Shown here: piece after piece, positions 18,114-26,455 of the stretch | Layout: each line of letters begins with the position of its first letter | Numbering within the stretch: position 1 is the stretch's first letter | Origin: Gemmatimonadaceae bacterium | GTDB taxonomy: Bacteria; Gemmatimonadota; Gemmatimonadetes; Gemmatimonadales; Gemmatimonadaceae | Assembly: GCA_013697785.1 (NCBI GenBank) | Contig: JACCWE010000156.1 | Coordinates: 1-64,000 of the forward strand | Direction of reading: 5' to 3' | Length of the DNA stretch: 64,000 bases | Notes under the pieces: generated by a model | Databases searched by the model: none | Told to the model about the DNA's origin: nothing | The model's input: only the letters and a program-made list of their open reading frames with translations | Made by a program: the position numbers and the translations under genes

Positions 18114-19061
18114 TCATGACCCTTTCTTCTTCGTGATCTCGCCGGCCATCACGACGATGTTCTGCGCCATTCGCGCCGATGCCGCATCGATGAGCCGGCC
18201 ATCGAGCGATGCCGCGCCGCGCCCCTGCGCCTCCGCTTCCGCGAGCGCTTCCAGAATCCGCTTTGCCTTCGTCACTTCGTCCGGCGACGGCGTGAACAGC
18301 TCGTTCGCCAGATCGATCTGCGTCGGATGAATCGCCCACTTCCCCTCGCAGCCAAGCGCTGCGGCGCGACGCGCCGCGAGCTTGAAGCCGTCCGGATCCT
18401 TGAAGTCGCCGAACGGACCATCGATCGCGCGAAGACCATACGCCCGGCACGCGACGACCATCCGCGAGATGCCGAAGTGCCACTGGTCTCCGGGATAATC
18501 CGGATTGAGCCCGCCAATGCTCGTCGTTCGTGCGCGTACGCTGGCGGCGTAGTCCGCGACGCCGAAGTGCATCGCCTCGAGACGCTTGCTCGACTGGGCG
18601 ATCGCCTCGACGTTCGCCATCCCGAGCGCGGTCTCGATCAGCACCTCGATCCCGATCTTGTACGGCAGCTTCTTCGAATCCTCGATCTGCGTGAGCATCG
18701 CATCGACCATGTACACATCGCTCGGCACGCCGACCTTCGGAATGAGCACCGTGTCGACGAACTCCCCCGCCTGCTCGATGACGTCGACGATATCGCGATA
18801 CATGTAGTGCGTATCGATGCCGTTAATGCGAACGGAGATGGTTTTTCCGCGCGCGCGCCAGTCGATGCTCGTGAGCGCCTCGATCGTGTTGAGGCGCGCC
18901 TGCTCCTTGTCGTTCGGTGCGACCGCATCCTCGAGATCGAGGAAGACGTAGTCCGCCGGGCCTTCGGCTGCCTTGGAGAACATCTCCGCGCGCGAGCCGG
19001 GAACCGCCAGCTCGCTCCGCTGAAGACGGAAGCGAGCCGGCTCGTACCTGGTAAAGCTCAT
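18114..19061 (-). CDS. mcl: L-malyl-CoA lyase
   Basis: 315 residues, CitE-like TIM barrel. It cleaves malyl-CoA into glyoxylate and acetyl-CoA. Features: LQRSELAVPGSRAEMF, the metal-binding FLDLEDAVAP, RINGIDTHYMYRD, IETALGMANVEAIA, GVADYAASVRARTTSIGG and GKWAIHPTQIDLANE. The pattern is that of methylotroph Mcl rather than citrate lyase. ATG 19061 overlaps the aminotransferase stop (ATGA); the longer open frame lies inside that gene. Confidence 0.93.
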   Translation of the reverse strand: MSFTRYEPARFRLQRSELAVPGSRAEMFSKAAEGPADYVFLDLEDAVAPNDKEQARLNTIEALTSIDWRARGKTISVRINGIDTHYMYRDIVDVIEQAGEFVDTVLIPKVGVPSDVYMVDAMLTQIEDSKKLPYKIGIEVLIETALGMANVEAIAQSSKRLEAMHFGVADYAASVRARTTSIGGLNPDYPGDQWHFGISRMVVACRAYGLRAIDGPFGDFKDPDGFKLAARRAAALGCEGKWAIHPTQIDLANELFTPSPDEVTKAKRILEALAEAEAQGRGAASLDGRLIDAASARMAQNIVVMAGEITKKKGS

Positions 19062-20293
19062 CGAGCGGCTACGGCCGGCTCGCCACGCTTCTCGGCACTC
19101 CTGGGCGCTGGCGCCGAGGGAGTGGTCCCACCGGTGCGCCAATACTCGGATGCCGCTCCAACGCCGCTTCCCGGAACGATCTGCGTCATGCCGACATCGC
19201 GCATCGCCATCTCGGCGCCGCCGATTGCGCCGAGCATCATCAGCTCGTTGAGATCGCCGAGGTGGCCGATGCGAAAGAGCTTGCCGGCCATCTGCGCGAG
19301 TCCCGCGCCGAGCGCGAGGTTGTACTTCTTGAAGGCCGTCGCGATGATCTGCGCGCCGTCGACGCCGGCCGGCGTCATGATCGCGGAGACCGTGTCGGAG
19401 TTCCACTTCGGATCCTTTGCGCAGAGCTGGAGCCCCCACGCTTTCACCGCGGCGCGCGTGCCTTCCGCGAGGCGGTGGTGGCGCGCGTACACGTTGTCGA
19501 GCCCTTCCTCGAGGAGCATGTCGAGCGACTCGCGCAATCCGTAGAGGAGCGTGAGCGGGGGCGTGTACGGGAAGTAGCCCGTGGCGTTCGCCTTGATCTG
19601 ATCACCGAAGTCGAAGAAGACGCGCGGCAGCTTCGCGCTCTCACGGCGTGCGAGCGCCTTCTGGCTGACGCCAATGAGTCCGAGGCCGGCCGGGAGCATG
19701 AAACCCTTCTGGGATCCGGTGATCGCGAGATCGACGCCCCAGTCATCCATGCGGAATTCGAGGCTGCCGATCGAGCTCACACCATCGACGTAGAGGAGCG
19801 CGGGATGCTTCGCGTTGTCGATCGCCTTGCGAACCGCGGCGATGTCGCTGGTGACGCCAGTCGACGTTTCGTTGTGCACGACGAGCACGCCCTTGTACTC
19901 GTGCTTCGTGTCGGCGCGGAGCTTCTCCTCGATCTTGTCCGCAGGTGCGCCTTCTCCCCACGGCACCTCGATGATATCTACCTGCAGGCCGAGGCGCTGC
20001 GCGCAATCGATGAAGAGGTGGCTGAACTGTCCGTAGCGCGTCGCGAGTAACTTGTCGCCCGGGCTACACGTGTTGGCGAGAGCCGCCTCCCACATGCCGG
20101 TGCCGGTCGCGGCGAAGATGAACGGCGTGCCCTCCGTGGTGCGGAAGACCTTCTTGAGGTCGGGGAATATGCTGAGAGGAAGTTTCGGGAAAACCGGGGA
20201 ACGATGGTCTTCCATTGCCCGATGCATCGCATTGAGAACACGGTCGGGAACGTTGGTGGGACCTGGGACAAACAGAAAATTTCGACCGGGCAT
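19058..20293 (-). CDS. sga: Serine-glyoxylate aminotransferase
   Basis: 411 residues, class V aminotransferase. It converts serine and glyoxylate to hydroxypyruvate and glycine, closing the serine cycle. Seen: PGRNFLFVPGPTNVPDRV at the N-terminus, DGVSSIGSLEF, the PLP lysine in TGSQKGFMLPAGLG, and GYFPYTPPLTLLYGLRE. ATG 20293 has GGAG about 9 nt upstream. First gene of the six-gene minus-strand operon, divergent from the glycerate kinase gene. Confidence 0.95.
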   Translation of the reverse strand: MPGRNFLFVPGPTNVPDRVLNAMHRAMEDHRSPVFPKLPLSIFPDLKKVFRTTEGTPFIFAATGTGMWEAALANTCSPGDKLLATRYGQFSHLFIDCAQRLGLQVDIIEVPWGEGAPADKIEEKLRADTKHEYKGVLVVHNETSTGVTSDIAAVRKAIDNAKHPALLYVDGVSSIGSLEFRMDDWGVDLAITGSQKGFMLPAGLGLIGVSQKALARRESAKLPRVFFDFGDQIKANATGYFPYTPPLTLLYGLRESLDMLLEEGLDNVYARHHRLAEGTRAAVKAWGLQLCAKDPKWNSDTVSAIMTPAGVDGAQIIATAFKKYNLALGAGLAQMAGKLFRIGHLGDLNELMMLGAIGGAEMAMRDVGMTQIVPGSGVGAASEYWRTGGTTPSAPAPRSAEKRGEPAVAAR

Positions 20294-20386
20294 GTGCGAC
20301 GCTCCAAGAAAAAGTTCAGTCAGTTCGAATTTCGGAACAGATTGTCGCACTCGCGCGAGGCGCGCGAACACGCAATCTTACGATCG
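20294..20386. promoter_or_regulatory. Divergent control region between sga and glycerate 2-kinase
   Basis: This 93-bp gap must drive both arms of the serine-cycle cluster. It holds a 7-bp inverted repeat, GTGCGAC (20294-20300) and GTCGCAC (20344-20350), and a 16-bp inner dyad GTTC-N8-GAAC (20323-20338) in the least GC-rich part. No clear -35/-10 pair was found on either strand. The symmetric elements are candidate sites for a shared regulator, not encoded nearby. Confidence 0.4.
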
Positions 20387-21844
20387 ATGAAAACACCGAG
20401 CCAACCCCAATGGGCCGTGATGCCTGCGGGACGACCCATCGATTCGCGGATGGCGCTCGTCCAGCTGTATTGGGCGGCGGTGCGCGCCGTCGCGCCCGGG
20501 CCCGCGCTCACTGCTGCGCTCGAGCGAATCTCGAAGGAGACCGGCCACAAGCGCGTCTGGATCATCGCGATTGGAAAAGCTGCGAATCCGATGGCCATCG
20601 CGGCGGTGGACTTTCTCGCCGCGCACAAGCTCGAGCCGGCGGGCGGAGTGATCGTCGCGCCGCGTATGCTGCCGACTCCCCATGCGCGCATCGAGTTCGT
20701 CGCAGGCGACCACCCGCTGCCTGGCGCGAACTCCTTCGCTGCTGCGGATGCGGTGGGGAGATGGGCCAGGCAGGTGAAGGCGGATGATGAAGTATGGGTG
20801 CTGCTCTCCGGCGGCGCGTCGAGTCTGATCGCGGCGCCCGATGGAGCGATCAAACCCGAAGAGATGGTGCAGCTCTTCGATCTTTTGCTCGGCTCCGGGC
20901 TCGACATCGCGACCATGAACACCATCCGCAAACGGTTTACCCGCTGGAGCGCTGGCAGGCTCTCAGCGGCACTGAGCTCTGCTCGCACGCGAAACTTCAT
21001 CGTGTCCGACGTCATTGGCGACGATCTCGCCGCAATTGGATCGGGACCCTGCTCGCCGGACCCCACCACCGCGGGCGAGGTCCAGTCGCTACTCGAATCA
21101 TCCAAGCTGTGGGATCGGATTGCCGGATCGTTGCGGCACCACGTCGCGTGGATGGCGCATGATCCTTCGCGCGAGACGCCGAAGCCGGGCGATAACATTT
21201 TCGCGAACGTCGAGCGCAAGATCATAGCCAGCAATCGTGTCGCTCTCGAAGCAGCGGCAGCTCGCGCAAAAGAGCTCGGCTACGAGCCCAGGATACTGAG
21301 CACCGCACTCGCTGGTGAGGCCGCCTCCGTGGGCAAGCGGCTCGCCACAACGCTAATAAGCTATTGTGGCTCTGGGACATCGCCACTAACCAATCGACCA
21401 GTGCAAAGCTGCCTTCTTTGGGGGGGTGAGACGACCGTCACGATGGGGAGCGCGACAGGAGCCGGCGGACGGTGCCAGGAGCTTGCTCTGTCGGCGGCGC
21501 GCGAGCTCGCGAGCGCGAAGAGCGCGCGGGGCTCGACGCTCCTTGCGTGCGGCACGGACGGCCGTGACGGCCCCACCGATGCGGCCGGTGGGATCGTCGA
21601 CAAGGAAACGTGGGGCGCGATCGAAAAGGCGGGAAGAAAGCCCGATGTCGATCTCGCGGCGCACGATTCGCATCCATCGCTCGACGCGGCTGATGCGCTG
21701 CTGCGCACCGACCTCACCTCGACGAACGTGATGGACATCGTGATCGGCATCTGCGCGCCGCCCGGCAGCAGTACATCGCACCTCAGGACTCCCGCCGGAT
21801 CGATCGCGCGACTCTCGGGCTCCTTTCGCAAGATCATCGAATAG
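20387..21844 (+). CDS. gck: Glycerate 2-kinase (MOFRL family)
   Basis: 485 residues. It phosphorylates D-glycerate to 2-phosphoglycerate, the exit step of the serine cycle toward PEP and biomass. Signatures: IAIGKAANPMA, LSGGASSLIAAP, SDVIGDDLAAIGSGPCSPD, WGGETTVT with GAGGRCQELALSAA, and the C-terminal MOFRL element GTDGRDGPTDAAGGIVD. ATG 20387 is chosen; an earlier in-frame ATG would lie inside divergent sga. The aguB start is only 12 nt downstream, so both are probably on one transcript. Confidence 0.93.
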   Translation: MKTPSQPQWAVMPAGRPIDSRMALVQLYWAAVRAVAPGPALTAALERISKETGHKRVWIIAIGKAANPMAIAAVDFLAAHKLEPAGGVIVAPRMLPTPHARIEFVAGDHPLPGANSFAAADAVGRWARQVKADDEVWVLLSGGASSLIAAPDGAIKPEEMVQLFDLLLGSGLDIATMNTIRKRFTRWSAGRLSAALSSARTRNFIVSDVIGDDLAAIGSGPCSPDPTTAGEVQSLLESSKLWDRIAGSLRHHVAWMAHDPSRETPKPGDNIFANVERKIIASNRVALEAAAARAKELGYEPRILSTALAGEAASVGKRLATTLISYCGSGTSPLTNRPVQSCLLWGGETTVTMGSATGAGGRCQELALSAARELASAKSARGSTLLACGTDGRDGPTDAAGGIVDKETWGAIEKAGRKPDVDLAAHDSHPSLDAADALLRTDLTSTNVMDIVIGICAPPGSSTSHLRTPAGSIARLSGSFRKIIE

Positions 21845-21856
21845 TACACAGGAACC

Positions 21857-22768
21857 GTGGCTGACTCTCCATTTACGATCGGGCTCGTTCAGCAGGCTGT
21901 GCCGCCGAACGCGGCCGAGGCTGTCGACGCGGGTGAGCGCGGGATTCGCGAGGCGGCAAAGAAGGGCGCGCAGATCATTTGTCTGCAGGAGCTCTTCGAT
22001 GCTCCGTACTTCTGCAAGGTGACCGACGCGGAACGCTTCGATCTCGCGGAGGCGATTCCGGGGCCGATCACGCAGCGGATGCAGGCTCTCGCGAAGGAGC
22101 TCGGCGTCGTGATCATCGTGCCGATCTTCGAAAAGCGCGGGCCGGGAGTCTATCACAACTCCGCCGCCGTCATCGACACGGATGGTGCGCTGCTTGGGGT
22201 GTACCGGAAGATGCACATCCCCGATGATCCGCTCTACCACGAGAAGTACTATTTCACGCCGGGCGAGATCTACCAGCACGACGAATCGATTCCGCCGAGC
22301 GGCTTTCGGGTGTTCAAAACGAAGATCGCGACGATCGGTGTGCTGATCTGCTGGGACCAGTGGTATCCCGAGGCGGCGCGCATCACGGCGCTCATGGGCG
22401 CGCAGATCCTGTTTTATCCGACGGCGATCGGCTGGCATCCGAAGGAGAAAGAGGAATGGGGAGCGGCGCAGGCTGATGCGTGGCGCACGGCGCAGCGCGC
22501 GCATGCGATTGCGAACGGCGTATACGTGGCCGCGGTGAATCGCGTTGGCTTCGAGCCGGAGCCAGGCACGGACGGCCTCGAGTTCTTCGGACATTCATTC
22601 GTCTGCGATCCGTACGGTCGCATCATCACTGAGGCGGGAACCGAGCCGGCGATCCTCACGGCGGTGATCGATCCCGGCGCGATCGAGTACACGCGCCGCA
22701 ACTGGCCGTTCCTGCGCGACCGGCGCATCGACGCGTACGGCCCGATCCTCGAACGCTACATCGGGTGA
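21857..22768 (+). CDS. aguB: N-carbamoylputrescine amidohydrolase
   Basis: 303 residues, nitrilase superfamily. It hydrolyses N-carbamoylputrescine to putrescine, CO2 and ammonia in the cytoplasm. Catalytic triad: Glu in QELFDAPYFCK, Lys in YRKMHIPDDP and Cys165 in LICWDQWYPE, in family-typical context. Start GTG 21857 with AGGAA just upstream. Its stop overlaps the agmatine deiminase start (GTGA), which settles specificity within this broad superfamily. Confidence 0.93.
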   Translation: MADSPFTIGLVQQAVPPNAAEAVDAGERGIREAAKKGAQIICLQELFDAPYFCKVTDAERFDLAEAIPGPITQRMQALAKELGVVIIVPIFEKRGPGVYHNSAAVIDTDGALLGVYRKMHIPDDPLYHEKYYFTPGEIYQHDESIPPSGFRVFKTKIATIGVLICWDQWYPEAARITALMGAQILFYPTAIGWHPKEKEEWGAAQADAWRTAQRAHAIANGVYVAAVNRVGFEPEPGTDGLEFFGHSFVCDPYGRIITEAGTEPAILTAVIDPGAIEYTRRNWPFLRDRRIDAYGPILERYIG

Positions 22769-23862
22769 GCGATCCCGATAATTCGGTGTACGTGCGCCGC
22801 GACGACGGCGTGCACTTTCCCGCGCAGCGGATGCCGGCCGAGTGGGAGGCGCACGCGGCGACGTGGATCGGGTGGCCGCATCATCAGCCCGACTGGCCGG
22901 GGAAGTTCGAGCCGATTCCATGGGTGTACGCGGAGATCGTGCGCTCGCTGAGCAGGCACGAACACGTCGAGGTGCTGTGCGACGATGAGTCGGTGCTGGA
23001 CGAGGCACGCGATGCGCTCGTTGCGCACGGAGTGAATCTTTCGCGCGTCGGACTGCACGTGGTGGGCACCGATCGCGTGTGGCTGCGCGACTCGGCGCCG
23101 ACGGCGGTGATGGCGCCGAACGGCACCGTTCACTGGGTGAGCTGGAAGTTCAACGGGTGGGCGAAGTACGACAACTTCGCGCGTGACGAGTTGATCGGGA
23201 TGGAGGTGTCCGAGCTGTCGGAGCTCGCGCGCGAGGAGGCCGTGCGTCCCGATGGCGAGGGACGGCTGGTGCTCGAGGGCGGCGGGATCGAGACGAACGG
23301 TGCGGGCGCGCTGCTCGTGACGGAGGAGTGGCTGCTCTCCGACACCCAGATTCGCAACCCGGGGCTCGGCCGCGCCGACTACGAGCGCGCCTTCGCTCAC
23401 TATCTGGGCGCCACGCGCACGATCTGGCTCGGCGAGGGATGCGTGGGTGATGACACGCACGGGCACGTCGACGACATCGCGCGATTCACGGACGAGCGCA
23501 CGATCGTTCTCGCGGTGGAGGACGATCCGGCGGATGAGAACCATGAGCGATCGATCGACAACGTGCAGCGGCTCGAGCTCGCCGCAAAGACGTTTCCCGG
23601 CGGGCTTCGCATCGTGCGCCTTCCCTTCCCGCGCCCGGTGACGATGCACGGCGAGCGACTGCCGGCGAGCTACGCGAACTTCTACATCGCGAATGGCGTG
23701 GTGCTGGTGCCGACGTTCAATGATCGGAACGACCGCACGGCGCTGAACACGATCTCCGAGCTATTCCCGGCACGCGAAGTGGTGGGGATTCACGCGGTGG
23801 ATCTCGTGTGGGGGCTGGGGACGCTGCACTGTCTTACGCAGCAGCAGCCGGCGGGGCGGTAG
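22765..23862 (+). CDS. aguA: Agmatine deiminase
   Basis: 365 residues, guanidino-modifying (GME/PPAD-type) fold. It converts agmatine to N-carbamoylputrescine, feeding the enzyme encoded just upstream. Seen: WIGWPHHQPDWPGKF, RDSAPTAVM, LEGGGIETNG, GHVDDIARF and the nucleophile Cys356 in GTLHCLTQQQP. Translation starts at GTG 22765 inside the aguB stop. Together the pair gives arginine-derived putrescine without urea. Confidence 0.94.
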   Translation: MSDPDNSVYVRRDDGVHFPAQRMPAEWEAHAATWIGWPHHQPDWPGKFEPIPWVYAEIVRSLSRHEHVEVLCDDESVLDEARDALVAHGVNLSRVGLHVVGTDRVWLRDSAPTAVMAPNGTVHWVSWKFNGWAKYDNFARDELIGMEVSELSELAREEAVRPDGEGRLVLEGGGIETNGAGALLVTEEWLLSDTQIRNPGLGRADYERAFAHYLGATRTIWLGEGCVGDDTHGHVDDIARFTDERTIVLAVEDDPADENHERSIDNVQRLELAAKTFPGGLRIVRLPFPRPVTMHGERLPASYANFYIANGVVLVPTFNDRNDRTALNTISELFPAREVVGIHAVDLVWGLGTLHCLTQQQPAGR

Positions 23863-23942
23863 GGATTCGCGGACGCGAACGGCTGCGCTGGAACACAAGC
23901 TCTAACAGCTGTAGATACGGACAACAAGTTGCCGCTTCTGAC

Positions 23943-24503
23943 TTACCGCTTCGTTACGCCTTCCAAGTCCTCGATCCAGAGCCCCGGGTAGTCGACGACG
24001 AAGCCTTCACGGTTCACCGTGAGCTCGCGACGAAATTTGCCGCTATCGCTCTCGTACTGATAGGTGAAGTCGGCCAGTCGGGTGTACGTTTGCTCGAGCA
24101 CCTCTATCGTCATTTCCGGAAAGCGCATCCAGGCCGCGCGCACCGGGGCGCTCGCGCCGATCTCGAGCGCGAGACGGCGAATGGGGAGCAGATTCGTGGC
24201 GGGGGTGAAGCCGAGGTCTATGTCGATGCAGCCGGTGAGCGAGGCGAACGGCGCGTCATCGGCGTCGCGCCACACGCCATCGAGACCCCGCGTGAGCTCG
24301 TGCGATACCAGAACATCCGACGCAAGCCCGCTCACACTCACGAAATGCGTGCGCCACCGCTCGTCGCAATAGATGTCGTAGTCGAGCTTCGACGAGCGAC
24401 CCTCGTGCGTGAAGATCGCGTGCCCCGCGAGCCGCCACCCTTCGCCGCGCCGCGCGACGGTCGCCATGTCGTGGCCGGGCGTGTCGAGACGGTTCCAGAT
24501 CAT
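23943..24503 (-). CDS. Putative glycolipid-binding protein (Pfam Glycolipid_bind type)
   Basis: 186 residues. The segments LDYDIYCDERWRTHFVSVSG, GCIDIDLGFTPATNLLPIRR and the C-terminal VNREGFVVDYPGLWIEDLE match the putative glycolipid-binding family, a single beta-rich domain of unclear biochemical role. No signal peptide. ATG 24503 overlaps the phosphoribosyltransferase stop by 4 nt, so it closes a four-gene run starting at 26424. Confidence 0.75.
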   Translation of the reverse strand: MIWNRLDTPGHDMATVARRGEGWRLAGHAIFTHEGRSSKLDYDIYCDERWRTHFVSVSGLASDVLVSHELTRGLDGVWRDADDAPFASLTGCIDIDLGFTPATNLLPIRRLALEIGASAPVRAAWMRFPEMTIEVLEQTYTRLADFTYQYESDSGKFRRELTVNREGFVVDYPGLWIEDLEGVTKR

Positions 24504-25150
24504 TGCGCGCCAGACTCCACGAGCATCGCGAGCACCTCATCGTCCGTCAGCTGGTCGAACGACTCGTACCACTCGCCCACGCCGCGAAAGTGTTTCGGTA
24601 CGGCCGAGAACACGGTCGCGACTCCCATCGCCGCGATAGACTCTGCGCCATCCATGCTCGCGACCGGCGCCGCGAAAACGAGGCGCATCGGACGCTCGGC
24701 CTTGAGCACCGTCAACGCCGCACGCGCGGTGCCGCCCGTCGCGAGCCCATCGTCGACGAGGATCACGCTGCGCCCGCTCACCGGTGGCGGCGCGCGAGTG
24801 CCGCGGAAGAGCGCGACACGCCTCTTCGCCTCCGCGATCTCGCGCTTCGTGATCTTCTCGATCTGCGCATCCGTCACGCGGAGCATGCGCACGAGGTCAT
24901 CGTCGAGCACGCGGGTTCCATCCGCGGCGACGGCACCGATTCCGAGCTCCTCCTGCCCCGGCGCGCCGAGCTTGCGCGCGACGAAGACATGGAGCGGCAC
25001 TCCGAGCAGCTCGGCGATCGGTGCGGCAACGGCGACGCCGCCGCGCGGGATCGCGAGCACCGTGATCGGCTCCTCGCGCAGCTGAGGTAGCGCGTCGAGC
25101 AGCTCCCGAGCGAGAAAGCGTCCCGCCTCGGCCCGATTGCGAAAGAGCAC
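24500..25150 (-). CDS. Phosphoribosyltransferase-fold protein
   Basis: 216 residues. The PRPP loop is VILVDDGLATGGTARAA, and the N-terminal half has VLAIPRGGVAVAAPIAELL and VARKLGAPGQEELGIGAV. This subgroup commonly occurs with, or fused to, a dienelactone hydrolase-like domain; here the hydrolase is a separate gene 3 nt upstream. The base substrate is unknown, and these proteins may not be nucleotide-salvage enzymes. Confidence 0.85.
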   Translation of the reverse strand: MLFRNRAEAGRFLARELLDALPQLREEPITVLAIPRGGVAVAAPIAELLGVPLHVFVARKLGAPGQEELGIGAVAADGTRVLDDDLVRMLRVTDAQIEKITKREIAEAKRRVALFRGTRAPPPVSGRSVILVDDGLATGGTARAALTVLKAERPMRLVFAAPVASMDGAESIAAMGVATVFSAVPKHFRGVGEWYESFDQLTDDEVLAMLVESGAQ

Positions 25151-25153
25151 GGG

Positions 25154-25819
25154 CTACACGTGCGTCTTTGGGAGATGGCGCGTGAGCCAGTCGATCGTGA
25201 GCTGTCCGACGATCTCGAGCGTCCCGGGCTCCTCGAACAAATGCGTCGCGTTCTCGACGATCGCCAGATCCTTCTCGCCGGCGAGGCACCCGAGCGCCTC
25301 CTCATTGAGCGGGATTATGGGCACGTCGGCGCCGCCCACGATCAAGAGTGTCGCCGCCCGAACCTCCGGGAGGCAGCTGAGTGCCAGGTCTGGGCGCCCG
25401 CCGCGCGATACCACCGCGTACACGTCTCGGCGCTTACACGACGCCGTGAGCGCGGCCGCCGCGCCCGTGCTCGCGCCATAGTAGGCGAGCGGCACCAGCT
25501 GAGCCTCCGGTACCGTCCCCACGAACGTCGACGCCGCGAGCACGCGCTCGGAAAGTAACGCGACATCGAAGCGAAATTGACCCGTGCGCTCGTTCAGCGC
25601 TGCCTCTTCCGTGGTGAGCAGATCAGCGCGGAGCGATGCGAAGCCCGCGTCGTAGAGCTGCTGCGCCGTCGTTGCGTTGCGCGAGCTACGGTGATCGCTC
25701 CCGCTTCCGTGCGCGAACACCACCATCGCCTTCGCGTTGTTCGGGATCGCGAGAATGCCGGCGATCCGCGCATCGCCGCAGAGGAACGAGATTTCCTGCT
25801 CTCGCATCGGCGTGTTCAC
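25154..25819 (-). CDS. Dienelactone hydrolase-like alpha/beta hydrolase
   Basis: 221 residues. Oxyanion segment VVFAHGSGSDHRSSRN, nucleophile serine in YGASTGAAAAL, aspartate in VGGADVPIIP and histidine in ENATHLFEEPG. Cytoplasmic, no signal peptide. It sits between an outer-membrane barrel gene (2 nt upstream) and the phosphoribosyltransferase (3 nt downstream), matching the usual PRTase/hydrolase association. Substrate unknown. Confidence 0.85.
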   Translation of the reverse strand: MNTPMREQEISFLCGDARIAGILAIPNNAKAMVVFAHGSGSDHRSSRNATTAQQLYDAGFASLRADLLTTEEAALNERTGQFRFDVALLSERVLAASTFVGTVPEAQLVPLAYYGASTGAAAALTASCKRRDVYAVVSRGGRPDLALSCLPEVRAATLLIVGGADVPIIPLNEEALGCLAGEKDLAIVENATHLFEEPGTLEIVGQLTIDWLTRHLPKTHV

Positions 25820-25821
25820 GG

Positions 25822-26424
25822 CTACCTGAACCTGATGATGATTCCCACGCGCGCGAGCGTGCGCTCGACGTGCGCTGCTTCCACCCGGCGCGCCTCAGCA
25901 TACAGCGAGTAGCGCCTCGACTGCGAGAGCGCGAACGTCGTCCCGCCGAAGAAGTCGCCGCCGATGATCGCGCCCTTGTAGAGTCGTGCGGTGTCGTCGA
26001 CGTCATTATTAATGTTGCTGCCGCGCCAGTGCACGCCAACACCCGCGCCAACGTACGGCCCCAGGCGACCGATGCGCACGATCTCGTAGCTCGCCTCGGC
26101 GTGCGCGCTGAAGTCGTGGAAGGTCCCGTCGATCGGATCACCGAGGTGGTCGCGGCGGTCGATATCGGCCTTGAAGTAGTTGAGCCCTATCGACAAGCGG
26201 AAGCGAGGTGAAAAGATCGAGCCGACGTCCAGATCGGCGCCAAACTCATGGCCGTGGCGACCGTGGTCGGTCCAGGCCCAGCTGAGAAAGCTGCCGAAGC
26301 GGTCGATGCCCAGGTGCGCATGCTCCTCCGCCTCCTGCGCGCGCACGCGAGGTGCGAGCGCGAGCAACACCGTCACGCATGCGATGGTGAGGCGCATCAC
26401 TGTCGATTTCACTTTCGATGTCAT
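25822..26424 (-). CDS. Outer-membrane beta-barrel protein
   Basis: 200 residues from ATG 26424, with a signal peptide ending at RVRAQEA. The remainder alternates polar and aromatic/hydrophobic residues, with strands such as FRLSIGLNYFKADID, LGPYVGAGVGVHWRG and a last strand ending in IIIRFR, as in small porin-like barrels. A His-rich stretch (EEHAHL, DHGRHGHE) follows the signal peptide. No specific family recognised. First gene of the run ending at 23943. Confidence 0.7.
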   Translation of the reverse strand: MTSKVKSTVMRLTIACVTVLLALAPRVRAQEAEEHAHLGIDRFGSFLSWAWTDHGRHGHEFGADLDVGSIFSPRFRLSIGLNYFKADIDRRDHLGDPIDGTFHDFSAHAEASYEIVRIGRLGPYVGAGVGVHWRGSNINNDVDDTARLYKGAIIGGDFFGGTTFALSQSRRYSLYAEARRVEAAHVERTLARVGIIIRFR

Positions 26425-26455
26425 GCGCTGCTCGCGTGCAAGGAGTACGCCTCGA

